Positions 1-10,430 of a stretch of DNA of 64,000 nt are shown here, one piece after another. The stretch's first letter is position 1. Each line of letters opens with the position of its first letter. A model generated the notes under the pieces. It was not told the origin of the DNA, searched no databases, and saw nothing but the letters and a program-made list of their open reading frames with translations. This DNA is from Ligustrum vulgare (Eukaryota; Streptophyta; Magnoliopsida; Lamiales; Oleaceae), in contig OY743188.1 in assembly GCA_963555705.1 (NCBI GenBank), forward strand, positions 28,789,383-28,853,382, in the 5' to 3' direction. Both the position numbers and the translations under genes were made by a program.

Positions 1-774
1 CTCCGAAGCAAGCGAGAAAAGGATTTGGGAAAAGAAAGGTGGCGAGCTCCTCTTCGGGTCACCAGGACCTCGGCTTGATTGTTAGGGCACCGTTTAGGGC
101 GCACAGGGAAGAGTTGGGTTTGACTGCGGAGGAAATTGCTCAGGTAGAGGATTGGGTTGACCAGGTCAACAAAGTTTCGGGCTACCATGTTGATCCCGAT
201 CCAAACCCAGAGTCATGGGAAAGCAGTGAGGTTGCTACTGAAATCCGAAGGATCGATTTGGCTGCGGCTTCGGCTAAATTCAGATTGCCAGAAGGGGTCC
301 ATTTGGTGCATCCTACCCCTTCCTGCCGACCTTGCAGCCCTTCCCCAAGCCAGGCTGCTATATGCTACGACGCCCTTTCTTGTGGGATGAGGCTTCCCCT
401 GCATCCCTTCTTCAGGGCATTGCTTAGGAGCTATAACTTGTGCCCCTACCAGCTGGCCCCCAATTTCTGGACTCAGGCTGTGGGGACTTGGTTGGTGTGG
501 CAAGAGGTCAACCCTGACCATCCCATCTCACTGCACATCATTCACACTCTCTACACTTTAAAGAAATCAGTTAGGAGGGAGAGAGACGTGAGATTGGATG
601 TCAAAGACTGGTATTATATGTCCCCCAGAGTCTCTTATACTCCCGTTATTACCGGTCACCCTACCTCGATAAAGAACTGGAGGAACCAGTGGTTCTGGGT
701 TGCTGGGGAGTGGCAGAATTCCCCTGTGGACCCTAGTCCAGAAATTACAGTTCCCCGGACTCTTTCCATACCTA

Positions 775-881
775 GTGAGTCTTGTATTTACTTTAGGGTC
801 TTTAAGTGTCATGCGTCTTTTGCTCTTTCATCCATACTTATTTTTCTTGATTGCTTCTTAACATATTATTTCTTATGGCAG
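775..881 (+). other. predicted intron 1 of the antisense accessory gene
   Basis: GTGAGT donor at 775 and TTATGGCAG acceptor ending at 881, 107 bases, T-rich. Removing it joins exon 1 (phase 1) to the frame that continues through 882-1016. Confidence 0.7.
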
Positions 882-1016
882 GGGACACTTTTGCCCATCT
901 CCTTCCTGACGCAGATCTAGCGGCAGTAAGGCGTATATTTGCCTACAGGGGCACCTTCCAAGGGGTCATCCAACAGAACAAGTTATTTGTGAAACACGGC
1001 CTTATGCGAGCCGTGA

Positions 1017-1094
1017 GTAAGTTCTCCTCCTTATTGCTGCTACATCTTGTATTCTTTTCTGTTCATAACCCCATTGTCCTCTTTTCCTTTTTAG
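1017..1094 (+). other. predicted intron 2 of the antisense accessory gene
   Basis: Consensus GTAAGT donor at 1017 and a pyrimidine-rich tract ending CTTTTTAG at 1094, 78 bases. The alternative donor GTGAGT at 1013 would break the frame; this one preserves it. Confidence 0.7.
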
Positions 1095-2548
1095 GTTCCA
1101 AAGAATTCCCAAAGATTTCTTTGAAGGGCCTCATGGCCACGAAAATCCCTCCAGCTCTGCGCCACGGGAGAGAGGTTGAAAGGAAGCAGAAAGCGGTTTT
1201 GGCCGACCTGCAAATTGGGGTGGCAAAGGAAGTGTCTGAGAAGTCTACTGCCCAACTTCAGGGCCCTTTTCCAGCTCTACTGCCACTGCCCACTCTGCTG
1301 CCAGTGGGTCCCCAACAGCCCAACATTGCTGGGGAGGCAGATCCTGAAAAAGGCGTTGCCAAAGGAAAAGGGAAGAGGTCGGATAGAGGCAGATCCAAGA
1401 GGGGCAGGGAGACTAAGGATGTCTCAGTACCACCTTTCTTGTCCGAGGACATTTCGGAGCAAGCATCTGAGGAGGAGCCCGCCCCCTTAAAAAGGCTCAG
1501 AAGAGGCAAAGGCAAGGAGTCCACTTCTGCACCTCCGCCACCAATGATCGAGGAACTGGAGGACGAGCCATCTGTGCCCATCCCAGGCTTGGCTTATGAA
1601 GTAACACCAGAGGGGGCGGAAGAGCTCAAGCATATTAAAACCAGCATCCTTCCCAGAGACGTCACTTTCAGCCCTTCATTGTTTGATTCCCCCAGTTCTC
1701 CTCCAGCCCGGGTTGCATTTATCACTGAACAATTTTGGACGGAGGGTTGGTCCGCCTTCTCCTCTAGTACTAGCCCATCTCGGAAGTTGCTCGCCGCCAA
1801 GGCAATGAATGCCAGGGCGTTGGCCCTTATTGACGAGGTGGAATCGTCTGTGGAGGAGGCGCAGAGGGACAAGAAAAATGCTGAGACTGCGCTCCGGCAT
1901 GCGGACAATATGCTTAAGGAAATCAATGACCTCAAGGCCTAGCTGTCTATAGCCCGTAAATCTTCCTCAGAAGAGAGGGCTAATGCGAAGCGCCTGCAGG
2001 AGGACAATGATAAACTGAAGCATGACCTCCGGTCCTCTGAATCAGACTTGGCGGTTCTGTGCAAAAAATTAGATGATTCCAACCGTGCACAGTCCATCGC
2101 ATCTGAGGCTCTGACTGTCGCTAATGCAGCCAAGTCCAGTCTGGAAGCTGAAGTGGCAGCAGTTAATGAAAAGTTGGGGAGGGAGCTGGAGGCTAAGGCA
2201 AAGGCGGAGGAGGACCTTGCCTCTTTGGAGAAGCATATGCAAACGAGGATCACTGAGGTTCTGGAGCAGACCGTCCTGACACGGGTGGAGAATGCTTTAA
2301 GTACCAGAGTATCTGAGGCTGTCCAGAACTTCAAAGACACTTTTGAACAGACCCCAGAGTACGAGGCTATGCAGAGGGTCTTTGGGAACTTGGGGGCCAG
2401 AATGGCCTTGGGGGACGTGAAGGAAGCTTTTCCGACATTGGACCTGTCCTCCATTGAAGCTTTTTACCCTGAGCCTCAAGGTGCTCCTGCGGATCCTCTG
2501 GACGCATATGAGAAGGGCTACTTGGAAGATGCCCCTCCTCCACAATAA

Positions 2549-3411
2549 TCCTTTTCTGCATTTGTTAGTTTAGTTTTTGTTTTCTTCTTCTCTCTCTTTT
2601 TTGTAAGTGCCTCGACACCTAATATTGTAAGTATAACCTTCATTTGTTTTATCAATGCCTCGTTTTTATGAATGGAGCAGTTTATTCATATTTTGGTGCA
2701 GCAACGTACATGAGTATTTCCAAGTGCGAGTTTCATAATTGTAAGATGATATGTGGGATATTGTAAATGTCTGACTGTGTCTATTTCCAAGTGCGAGTTT
2801 CATAATTGTAAGATGATATGTGGGATATTGTAAATGTCTGACTGTGTCTGTCTGTAAATGTCTAGTCCCTCAGGTTTAACGAGCTTAATGCGTTCACGCT
2901 TGCGGGTTAAATCTGATGTCGACCTACTTTAGAGCAACTTTTACCTTACATTTAGTAACACCTCTTACAAATTTGCATTAACTTCTGTTTGTGGTGTGCC
3001 ATCGTGCGCTTATGTTTTTATAACAGAAATAATATAGGGACTTTTACGTTTGAATCCACAGTATTTAGTACGCATATGTCTTGTGAGCATTTCGCTTAAG
3101 TGTATGCATGAAAGTATCAACCACTTTGCGTAAACATTTGATATTTCGTGCGAAAGAGCACCCCGTAGGTGCGAACTAATTTACCGTTTTTAGAACTTTG
3201 GTTCATGTGACAATGTCCGAGACACTTAAGCCTGAGTTTGCAAGGATTTCAGAAATAATACAGTGATCGAAATGTGGACTTTTATAAGAGTCCCTTGTTT
3301 TTAACAATTTCATGTATGACCAATTAGTACTTGGTGCAATCCTCATCATAGTTAACTGCGATCTCATGCAATCATGCGATAACGCTGTGCCTCGTTGAAG
3401 TGGAATTTGAC
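2549..3411. other. non-coding spacer between antisense gene and integrase
   Basis: No credible coding frame. It separates the converging 3' ends of the antisense gene (stop at 2548) and of pol (stop at 3412), so it should hold the 3' UTRs of both. It contains the 67-bp direct duplication listed separately. Confidence 0.6.
2715..2848. repeat. tandem 67-bp direct duplication
   Basis: Two essentially identical copies starting at 2715 and 2782, each beginning TATTTCCAAGTGCGAGTTTC and ending in a TCTGACTGTGTC-type tail. They lie in the spacer just after the antisense gene. Confidence 0.9.
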
Positions 3412-5160
3412 TTATTGAAAATAGCGACGAAGGTGATCTGTGTTCCAAGGATTATACAAAGGTACCCCGGACAAATCTTCAATTATGTAAGTACCAGGCA
3501 CCACCTCGGCTGTGATCCTGTAAGGGCCTTCCCAATTGGGACCCAGAGTCCCTACTCCTGGTTCTTGAGTTGAAAGAAGGACCTTTTTTAGGACTAAGTC
3601 TCCAATATTAAAGCGTCGCCCTTTCACCTTTTTATTGTAGTATTGAGCCATCTTTTCTTGGTATCTGGCCATCACTACTTGAGAATCGTTCCGTTTCTCC
3701 ATGAGGAAATCCAAACCGGCCCTTTGTGCTTCTTCATTTCTCACTTCGTCGTAATTAATCTGTCGAAATGAGGGTATCCCAATTTCGACGGGACATACCG
3801 CCTCGGCTCCATATGCCAATGAAAATGGCGTTTCACCAGTTGCGGTGTGAGAAGTGGTGCGAAGCGCCCATAGCACTTGCGGGAGCTCATCTACCCATGC
3901 GCCCTTCTTGGACTCTAGCTTCCTTTTCAGGGTGTTTTTTATGGTTTTGTTCACTGCTTCCACTTGCCCATTGGCCTGTGGGTGATGTGGAGATGAAAAC
4001 AGCTTTCTAATTCCCAAATCACCACACAACTCGTCCACGCTTCTGTTTTTAAACTGTTTAGCATTGTCGCTAACCAGCGAATGGGGTACCCCAAACCGGC
4101 ATATGATATTCTTCCAAATGAACTTGGTGGTGTTGGCCTCCGTGATTCTCATAAGTGGTTCAACCTCGACCCACTTGGTGAAGTAGTCAATTGCCACTAT
4201 AGCAAAGCAATTATTTCCGGCTCCCCTAGGCATAGGACCTATAATGTCAACTCCCCATTTTGAAAAAGGCCAGGGGCTGGTCACCACGGTTAGCCTGTGA
4301 TGTGGCTGATGCGGTATGGTTGCGTGTCTTTGGCATTTATCACACTTGCGCACAAAGTCATGAGAATCCTTTCGCATGGTGGGCCAAAAATATCCCTGTT
4401 TGAGGGCTTTCCGAGCCAGCGATAGTGCCCCGGCATGGTTGCCACATATACCTTCATGGATTTCTCTCATTACATATCGCCCTTCCTCAGGCCCAACACA
4501 TCTTAGCAACGGGGAGGTGAAACTCCGTTTATAGAGTAGATCATCCAAAAGTACGAAATTTGCAGCATACCTTTGCAATTTCCGAGCTGCTTCCGACTCG
4601 TTTGGCACTGTCTGGTGCTTCAAATATGCAATTAGCGGGTTCATCCAGGATCTCTCTTCTTCTACTGTCAAAATCTCTGGTCCTGGCTCAATAGAGGAGG
4701 TCAACATGCGCTCAACCGGGATCAGATTATATAGCTCCGCATCACTGCTGCTTGCTAGTTTGGACAGGGTATCAGCATTGGAATTTTTTGTCCTGGGGAT
4801 GTGCTGCAATTCCATTTCTTCAAAGTGTACCGCCAAATCTCTTACTTTCTTTAAGTAAGAAATCATAGAGGGTTCTTTGGCAGAAAATTGCCAATTGAAT
4901 TGATTTACAACGAGCTGCGAATCGCTGTTCGCCACTATGGACTTGATCTTCAAAGCTTTGGCAAGTCTTAACCTAGCTAACAACGCCTCGTACTCAGCAA
5001 CGTTGTTCGAAGCTTTGAACTCAAAGCGGATTGCGCTATGTAGTTTAAACCCTTCTGGGCTTATTAGTAATATGCCCGCACCGGATCGCTCCTTAGCCGA
5101 GGACCCATCAACAAATAATTTCCACTCCTGGCTATCATCTGTGTTGTCAACCATTTCGAC
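3412..5160 (-). pseudogene. Tat pol C-terminal half: second RNase H and integrase
   Basis: The first ~130 residues are an RNase H domain starting KLFVDGSSAKERSGAG, of the type found as the additional RNase H in Tat elements. Next comes an integrase zinc finger (His-His then CDKCQRH) and the catalytic core with D in WGVDIIGP, D in VSDNAKQF and the Glu in NGQVEAVNKT. The end, YNPWNTDHLRRYFQ, is a usual integrase C terminus with no chromodomain. The frame is intact internally but is separated from the preceding RT/RNase H by the in-frame TAG at 5161-5163, two codons before the Met at 5154. Product in a working element: part of the Gag-Pol polyprotein, for cDNA synthesis and integration. Confidence 0.9.
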
Positions 5161-6333
5161 CTACGGCGGGTGTGTGAATTCGACTACGAAGTCAGCCAAA
5201 GCTTGGCCTTTTATCGCAGTCCGAGGCACATAGTGTATGTCAAACTGGCTGACTTCTATTGCCCATTTCAGTAATCTCCCAGATACATCTGGTTTTTGCA
5301 ACACTTGTCTCATGGGAAAGTTGGTGAGCACGTGTATGGAGTGTGCCTGAAAGTAGGGACGAAGTTTGCGAGAAGCGGTGAGTAGTGAGAGGGTAAGTTT
5401 CTCCATATCTGGGTAGCGTGTCTCCGCATCTAGCATGGCTTTGCTCACGTAATATACTGGAAATTGACTTCCCTCCTCTTCTCTGATCAATACGGAGCTA
5501 ACAGCCTCCTTGGACACAGCCAAATACAAGTAGAGAGGCTCGCCAGCCTTTGGCTTTGATAGCAATGGGGGTCGTCCCAAGGATGTTTTCAGGTCGGCGA
5601 AGGCCTGCTCACACTCTGGTGTCCACTGGAATTGCTTCCCCCCCTTTAGGATTTTGAAAAATGGCAAGCATTTGTCTGTGGATTTGGAGACGAACCGATT
5701 CAAGGCTGCAATTCTTCCCGTTAAGCTTTGCACCTCCTTTGGATTTCGAGGCGATTGCATGTTTAGCAAAGCATTGATTTCGATTCCTCTTTTATTCACC
5801 ATGAACCCAAGAAATTTTCCAGATGCTACTCCAAATGCATACTTCGCAGGGTTGAGCTTCATTCGATATTTCCTCAAAACATCGAAGGCCTCTGACAAAT
5901 GGCGGATATGATCCGCGGCGATCATGCTTTTGACCAACATGTCATCAACATACACCTCCATGGTGTTTCCCAATTGTTTTGCAAACATGCGATTTACTAG
6001 CCTCTGATATGTAGCTCCCGCGTTTTTCAAATCGAACGGCATAGCTTTGTAGCAATAGAGTCCTCTATCCGTTATAAACGAGGTATGCTCCTCGTCCGAT
6101 TCGTACATGGGAATCTGATTGTATCCAGAGTAAGCATCCATGAAACTTAGCAGCTCATGACCTGCTGTGGAGTCGACCAATTGATCGATCCGGGGCAGTG
6201 GGAAGCTATCTTTTGGACATGCCTGGTTCAAGTTCGAAAAATCAATACATACTCTAAGCTTCCCATTGTGTTTTGGTACCAAAACAGGGTTTGATACCCA
6301 CTTTCGGATAGCGCGATTCTCTGATGAAGCCAT
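5161..6333 (-). pseudogene. Tat pol: reverse transcriptase and first RNase H
   Basis: RT motifs run in order: PVLVPKHNGKLRVCIDF, ACPKDSFPLPRID, the AMPFDLKNAGATYQRL palm segment and the catalytic YVDDMLVKS. A gypsy-type RNase H follows (LYLYLAVSKEAVSSVL through ALADFVVEF). The RT start is in another frame: the upstream ORF (6254-9013) runs through the RT N terminus to FIRES, and the two frames overlap at 6254-6333, so a frameshift of one or two bases near 6300-6330 breaks the domain. The end at 5161 is an in-frame TAG. Confidence 0.9.
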
Positions 6334-9013
6334 TTTTCAATAGCTTCGTGACCTCGTCTTTCAAGGCCTCATACTTATCCGAACTCATAGGTCTTCTCTT
6401 CTGCCTATGCCCAGGGCTTCGTGGGTCAATCTGGAGTCTGTGACAGGCCTCCTTAGGATCGACCCCAACCATGTCGCCATGCTTCCATGCGAATACATCG
6501 AGATTTTGAAGTAGGAAGTCCTTCAATTGACTCTTGTATTCGGTTGGTGAGTCCAGTCCGACTTGTAATTCCTTGATTGGGTCCAATGGGTCTACGCCGA
6601 AGCACTCCAACCTTTCGGCCGGGGTGGGGCAATTGTCGCCTTCCATCCTTGGGTCCAGATCCGCTAAATCCTCTTCTAGGATCATCGTGACATCCTTATC
6701 TCCAGATGGTCCTTCACCCAATCTTTCAGGGTCTGGAGTGGCCTCGGCCATGGCTACATCACTGATCATGTTTAAGCTTCGATCTTGAAACTTCCGGATT
6801 GCATTTGTGTAACAAGCCCGGGATTCTGTTTGGCTTCCCCTCACAGTTGCAACACCATGCTCCGTAGGGAACTTCATGCAAATGTATTTGGTATGCGTTA
6901 CAGCCCCCAAGTCAATGAGACCAGGTCTCCCAATTGAGCCATGATAGGAGGAGATTTTGTCAACTACCAGGAATTCCATAGGGATTCTGGAGTGGGTCGG
7001 TGCTTGCCCTACTTCAGTCATAAGGGTTATGGACCCTCTGGGGGTTATGCTGTCCCCCGTGAATCCGTATATCGGATCAGGGACTGGAATGAGAGGAGTG
7101 CTGATCCCCATCTTATCAAAAGTTATCCCGTAGATCACATTTACCGAGGCACCATCGTCCACCATCATCCGTGATAGCCCATTTCGAGCCACCACCACCC
7201 TGATAACCAATGCGTCGTTGTGTGGGAAGTGCACCCCAACGGCATCGTTTTGTGTGAAGGTGATAGGTTCCGTCCGAGGCATTCCCACAGGATGGGAGTG
7301 GATATGATAATTCACGTTGGCGGGCTGCTTGGCCTCTCTTATATACCTCTTTTGGGAGTTGTTTGTGCTCCCACCTGGGTGGGGGCCTCCCAGTATTGTG
7401 TCGATTTCACAGATGGGATGGTCGGTCACAGGCATAGGCGGTTCCCGTGTGTCTTTGGCATGTGCCGAGGCGGTATCTTGGCCCTTATTCCTGTCTCTTT
7501 GACGATTATCAATTCTTTCCTTAGTTGAGTTCTTCCACGGAGCTCTCCTATCAGCTCGATTGAACTTCTGGCCACCAGATTTTTGTGTCCGCCCTGTGTC
7601 AGGGGGGAAGTCACCTCCCCTTCTCCCCTGTGCTTTTTGGTCGGCTAGCATGTGGATTTCTCTGCAATCCTCTGTTGCGTGACCGTAATATCTGTGGTAG
7701 GCACAGTAAGCCCCAATCATGGGTTGTTTTCCACTTCGGCCGCTTTCCACTCTCCCTTGAGCCGTGTGAGGATTTTGAGAAGGGGTGTTAGAGTGTAAGT
7801 GAGGGATAGCTTCCGTGATTTCTGCTGCAAAGCTAGATCCTGTCCCCGGAAATGGACGTGGCGCGCCACCTCGGCTACCGTCGATCCTATCCTTGTTTCC
7901 GCCCTTTTTGAGGTCCACTTCATTGGAATATCCAAGGTTGTACCTCCCTTGGGGGTGATTATCTCTGGCCCTAACCATTTCCTCCGATACAATCTCTTCC
8001 TTCATCAGGTCTACCAGGGTATTGTAATCCCTTGGTTTCCTGCTCCGGACATCCCTCCAAAACATGCTGGTCATATCTAGCCGTCCTTTCAGGGCGGAAA
8101 ACATCTCCGCTTCTGTGATATTTTCGCAGATATGCATTTCTTCAGTGAATCTAGCTAGGTAGCTTTTCAGAGATTCGTCCCTTCCTTGTCTCAGATCCTG
8201 AAGGCGCTGGAGTGGGAGTTGACCAGGCCTGGAAGAAACAAAACCATTCTTAAAAGCAGTTTTCATATCCCTCCAGCTGTGGATGCTGCCAGGAGGGAGT
8301 TTTTTATACCATTGTATGGCACTTCCCTCAAGGGTTAAAGCAAAAGCTTTACATTTCAGTGCTGGGGTGGCCCCGGCTATTTCCATGCTGGCGCGGTAAT
8401 TTAACAGGTGATCATCAGGATCACCTCGGCCAGAATATTTTGCTATTTCCGGCATCTCAAAGTCATGGGGGACGGGGCATCTACGGAGGCCCTCCGTGAA
8501 GGGACTTACTTCCTCTTCGTCATCCAACTCGTATGACGGCAGCTCGTTATTCTCGTCGTGACCGGAATACTCCGGATCACGGTATTGGCCATGGAGCGGC
8601 TGAGCGTACTCCTGCCTTTGTGGTGGTGGAACGTGGCCGTAGTTTGGCCTTTCATGGCTCTGCAACTCGTCGCGAGGATTAGTCCGAACTGCTCCGGATC
8701 TTCTTTCCTGCCTATTCCTAGGCTCATGTGCTGATGCCATCCTTTCTCCCCCCATACCTTGTTGGTCCCTGTACATTTGACCCTGCGATAGGGCTTCTTC
8801 AGCGCGTCGCTCGCGCCTATTTCTAGGCTCTGCGGCATTGTGCCGTCCTGGGTCCGTTTGTCCCCGTCGTTGTCCCCTGAATAACCCTCCTATTCGGCTA
8901 AAAACACTGCCGGAATTTGCGGGAGAAGCCTCCCTGCGTCTAGCTGGTGGTAGGTTTTGTTCCCCATGTGTTACATGTTCTGGGTCTCGCTCGTAGAAGG
9001 GCTCGGATTCCAC
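6254..9013 (-). pseudogene. Tat gag, aspartic protease and start of RT
   Basis: A long ORF with an Arg/Gly/Gln-rich N terminus, then the Ty3/gypsy retrotransposon gag core (from about residue 190, with AIQWYKKLPPGSIHSW and LARFTEEMHICENI). A zinc-knuckle-like stretch (YCAYHRYYGHATEDC) and a retropepsin site (MMVDDGASVNVIYG) follow, then the RT N terminus with PMSSDKYEALKDEVTKLL. Gag and pol share one frame here. It lacks the true gag N terminus, which lies in another frame at 9019-9363, and loses frame inside RT near 6310. Confidence 0.9.
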
Positions 9014-9018
9014 TTCGT

Positions 9019-9363
9019 CTATGCCTGCGGGTCCTGATAATAAGATACAGTGGCCACCTCGGATGGTGAATAATGTGGCTGTGAGTATTGCTGAGGCATC
9101 ACGGGTTCGTTCACAGCATACCCTCTGGCCATAAAGGCATTCATTGCAGCAGTCTGTTCTATTTGCTGCCTCTGCATCTCCAGCATTTGGGCCGCCATGA
9201 GTGTCATGTCTCGCATCATGCGGCGATTTCGATGCCGGCGAGGTGGATTAGGTTGTACCACTTCCTCGTTGGCATTTTCATGGAGTTCTTGAGGAGCTTC
9301 GTCCTCGCTGTTTCGGCCACTTCTTCCCCTACGGGGGTTAACATCACCATCACTTTCATTCAT
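9019..9363 (-). pseudogene. Tat gag N-terminal fragment
   Basis: This 114-codon ORF opens with ATG (MNESDGDVNPRRGRSGRN), has an Arg/Met-rich segment (RRMMRDMTLMAAQMLEMQRQ) and ends at TAG 9019-9021. The next ORF is in another frame, so a small indel between about 9015 and 9060 separates them. The ATG lies about 375 bases after the PBS, as expected for a gypsy leader. Confidence 0.75.
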
Positions 9364-9399
9364 GTTTCAGAAAATAAGTGTTGCTGCTTCAAACCTTTT

Positions 9400-9645
9400 T
9401 CAAGGTTGTTAAATTTATGTTTCAAAGTTCTTTACCTTTTTCAAGGGTGTTTAAACTTATGTTTCAAAGTTCTTTACCTTTTTCAAGGTTAACCAGCTTA
9501 TCTTTCAAAGCTTCTACCTTTTTCAAGGCCAACCAGCTTATCTTTCAAAGCTCCTACCTTTTTCAAGGCCAACCAGCTTATCTCTCAAAGCTCCTACCTT
9601 TTTCAAGGCCAACCAGCTTATCTTTCAAAGCTCTTTGCAGTTATC
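9400..9645. repeat. about six tandem 40-bp repeats in the retroelement leader
   Basis: The unit reads AACCAGCTTATCTTTCAAAG followed by CTCCTACCTTTTTCAAGGCC. Near-perfect copies start at 9491, 9531, 9571 and 9611, with two more divergent copies at about 9411 and 9451. The array lies between the PBS and the gag start in the untranslated leader. Confidence 0.9.
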
Positions 9646-9737
9646 CGCTCTATTGTAAGAGGTTATTCGTCCTTTTTTCAGGACTACCTTTCTATATGTG
9701 GCTTTTTATCATGTGTTTTCGTGGTTAGCAGTATGGC

Positions 9738-9755
9738 TTCCCACAGACGGCGCCA
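9738..9755 (-). other. primer binding site of the Tat element
   Basis: Minus strand reads TGGCGCCGTCTGTGGGAA three bases after the LTR end. The first nine bases match the acceptor end expected for tRNA-Asp, used by some plant gypsy elements; the rest diverges, so the tRNA assignment is tentative. Confidence 0.7.
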
Positions 9756-9758
9756 AAA

Positions 9759-10430
9759 TGTTGACCACAAAATCCGGCTGGACCTTGGACCAACACGTCT
9801 CAGCTCCTCCCTCTTGAACATGTGGATCTCCTGCGCACTAAGACAAACAATCAGCTTGCAAAGGGGGCCGAGGTGGCTCCCGTTTGCACTCCGATGCCTA
9901 AGTCAGTGCTCATTTTAGGCAAATATATATTGGGTGCGGGAAATAAAAGTGTGTAAAAGAGAGAAAAGGGAGTGAGAGAAATATAGATTTAAGAGTGAGA
10001 AATTGCTAACCCCTTACTTGGAGGCAATTGTGCTTCATTTATAGTGGAACTTCTTGTCTCGGATTGCGACACGTGGCATACTTTACACTTATCATCACCC
10101 TAGCTTATGGATGTGACATTCTTGCTTTTCAATCGTAATCATTGCTACACTTCGTAGGGGATGGGCGCTTGTCACGTCCGGGTAAAGGCAGTGTCCCATC
10201 ACTGACTCCATCTCTCTCTTCTGGTCAACGCCAAAAAGTGCCCCGGCTGAGTATAAAGGACATCGGCTGGGCGTTTAACCAGGTCGGTTAAAGAGGCTAG
10301 CTTGGCATACCACCTCGACATTCATCTCAAGGTGATATTCCAGGCTTCAGCTGTGGGTTAAGGTCCATTGGGCCATTATTGGGCCTTCGCTGGCGGATCA
10401 CTGTACCTTTCTTTGGGCCCGGAGTCAACA
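9759..10430 (-). repeat. 5' LTR of the Tat element
   Basis: It begins TGTTGACC and ends GTCAACA on the plus strand, giving inverted TGTTGAC ends, 672 bases. The inner edge abuts the PBS. The outer flank is attat, the expected target-duplication half; the partner is outside the window, so neither the TSD nor the LTR divergence can be checked here. Confidence 0.85.
10037..10044 (-). promoter_or_regulatory. likely TATA box of the Tat LTR
   Basis: Minus strand reads CTATAAAT about 280 bases upstream of the inner LTR end, the usual U3/R position for a plant LTR promoter. Assigned by motif and position only. Confidence 0.5.

Larger units (their letters stand above)
1..2548 (+). pseudogene. antisense accessory gene of the Tat element, three exons, Transposase_28-like with coiled-coil tail
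   Basis: The frame is open from the window edge (codons from base 3), so the true start is probably to the left. Exon 1 ends at 774 before GTGAGT, exon 2 is 882-1016 before a consensus GTAAGT, and exon 3 is 1095-2548 after CTTTTTAG. Both junctions keep the reading frame exactly. The N-terminal part (to about residue 290) resembles the 'putative gypsy type transposon' family (Transposase_28). The middle is Lys/Arg/Ser/Pro-rich and low complexity, and about residues 540-700 are an Ala/Glu/Lys-rich coiled coil. One in-frame TAG (1940-1942) lies in the coiled coil, where a CAG Gln codon would fit; the frame then stays open to TAA at 2546-2548. The gene is antisense to gag-pol. Its function is unknown. 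Confidence 0.75.
1..10430 (-). mobile_element. Tat-lineage Ty3/gypsy LTR retrotransposon, 3' LTR outside window
   Basis: Read on the minus strand, the order is 5' LTR (9759-10430), PBS, leader, gag, protease, RT, RNase H, a second RNase H, integrase, spacer, then an antisense accessory gene (1-2548). The 3' LTR must lie left of base 1. Two consecutive RNase H domains and an accessory ORF between pol and the 3' LTR are known marks of the Tat clade (Ogre/Retand/Grande type). The pol is degraded by one gag frameshift, one RT frameshift and one nonsense codon, so this copy is not autonomous. The clade is inferred from architecture, not from a tree. Confidence 0.9.

Noticed and set aside
9378..9728. 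116-codon plus-strand ORF with repeated PFSR-like units
   Set aside because: It is the 40-bp leader repeat read in one frame; the unit is not a multiple of three, so the protein repeat is incidental.
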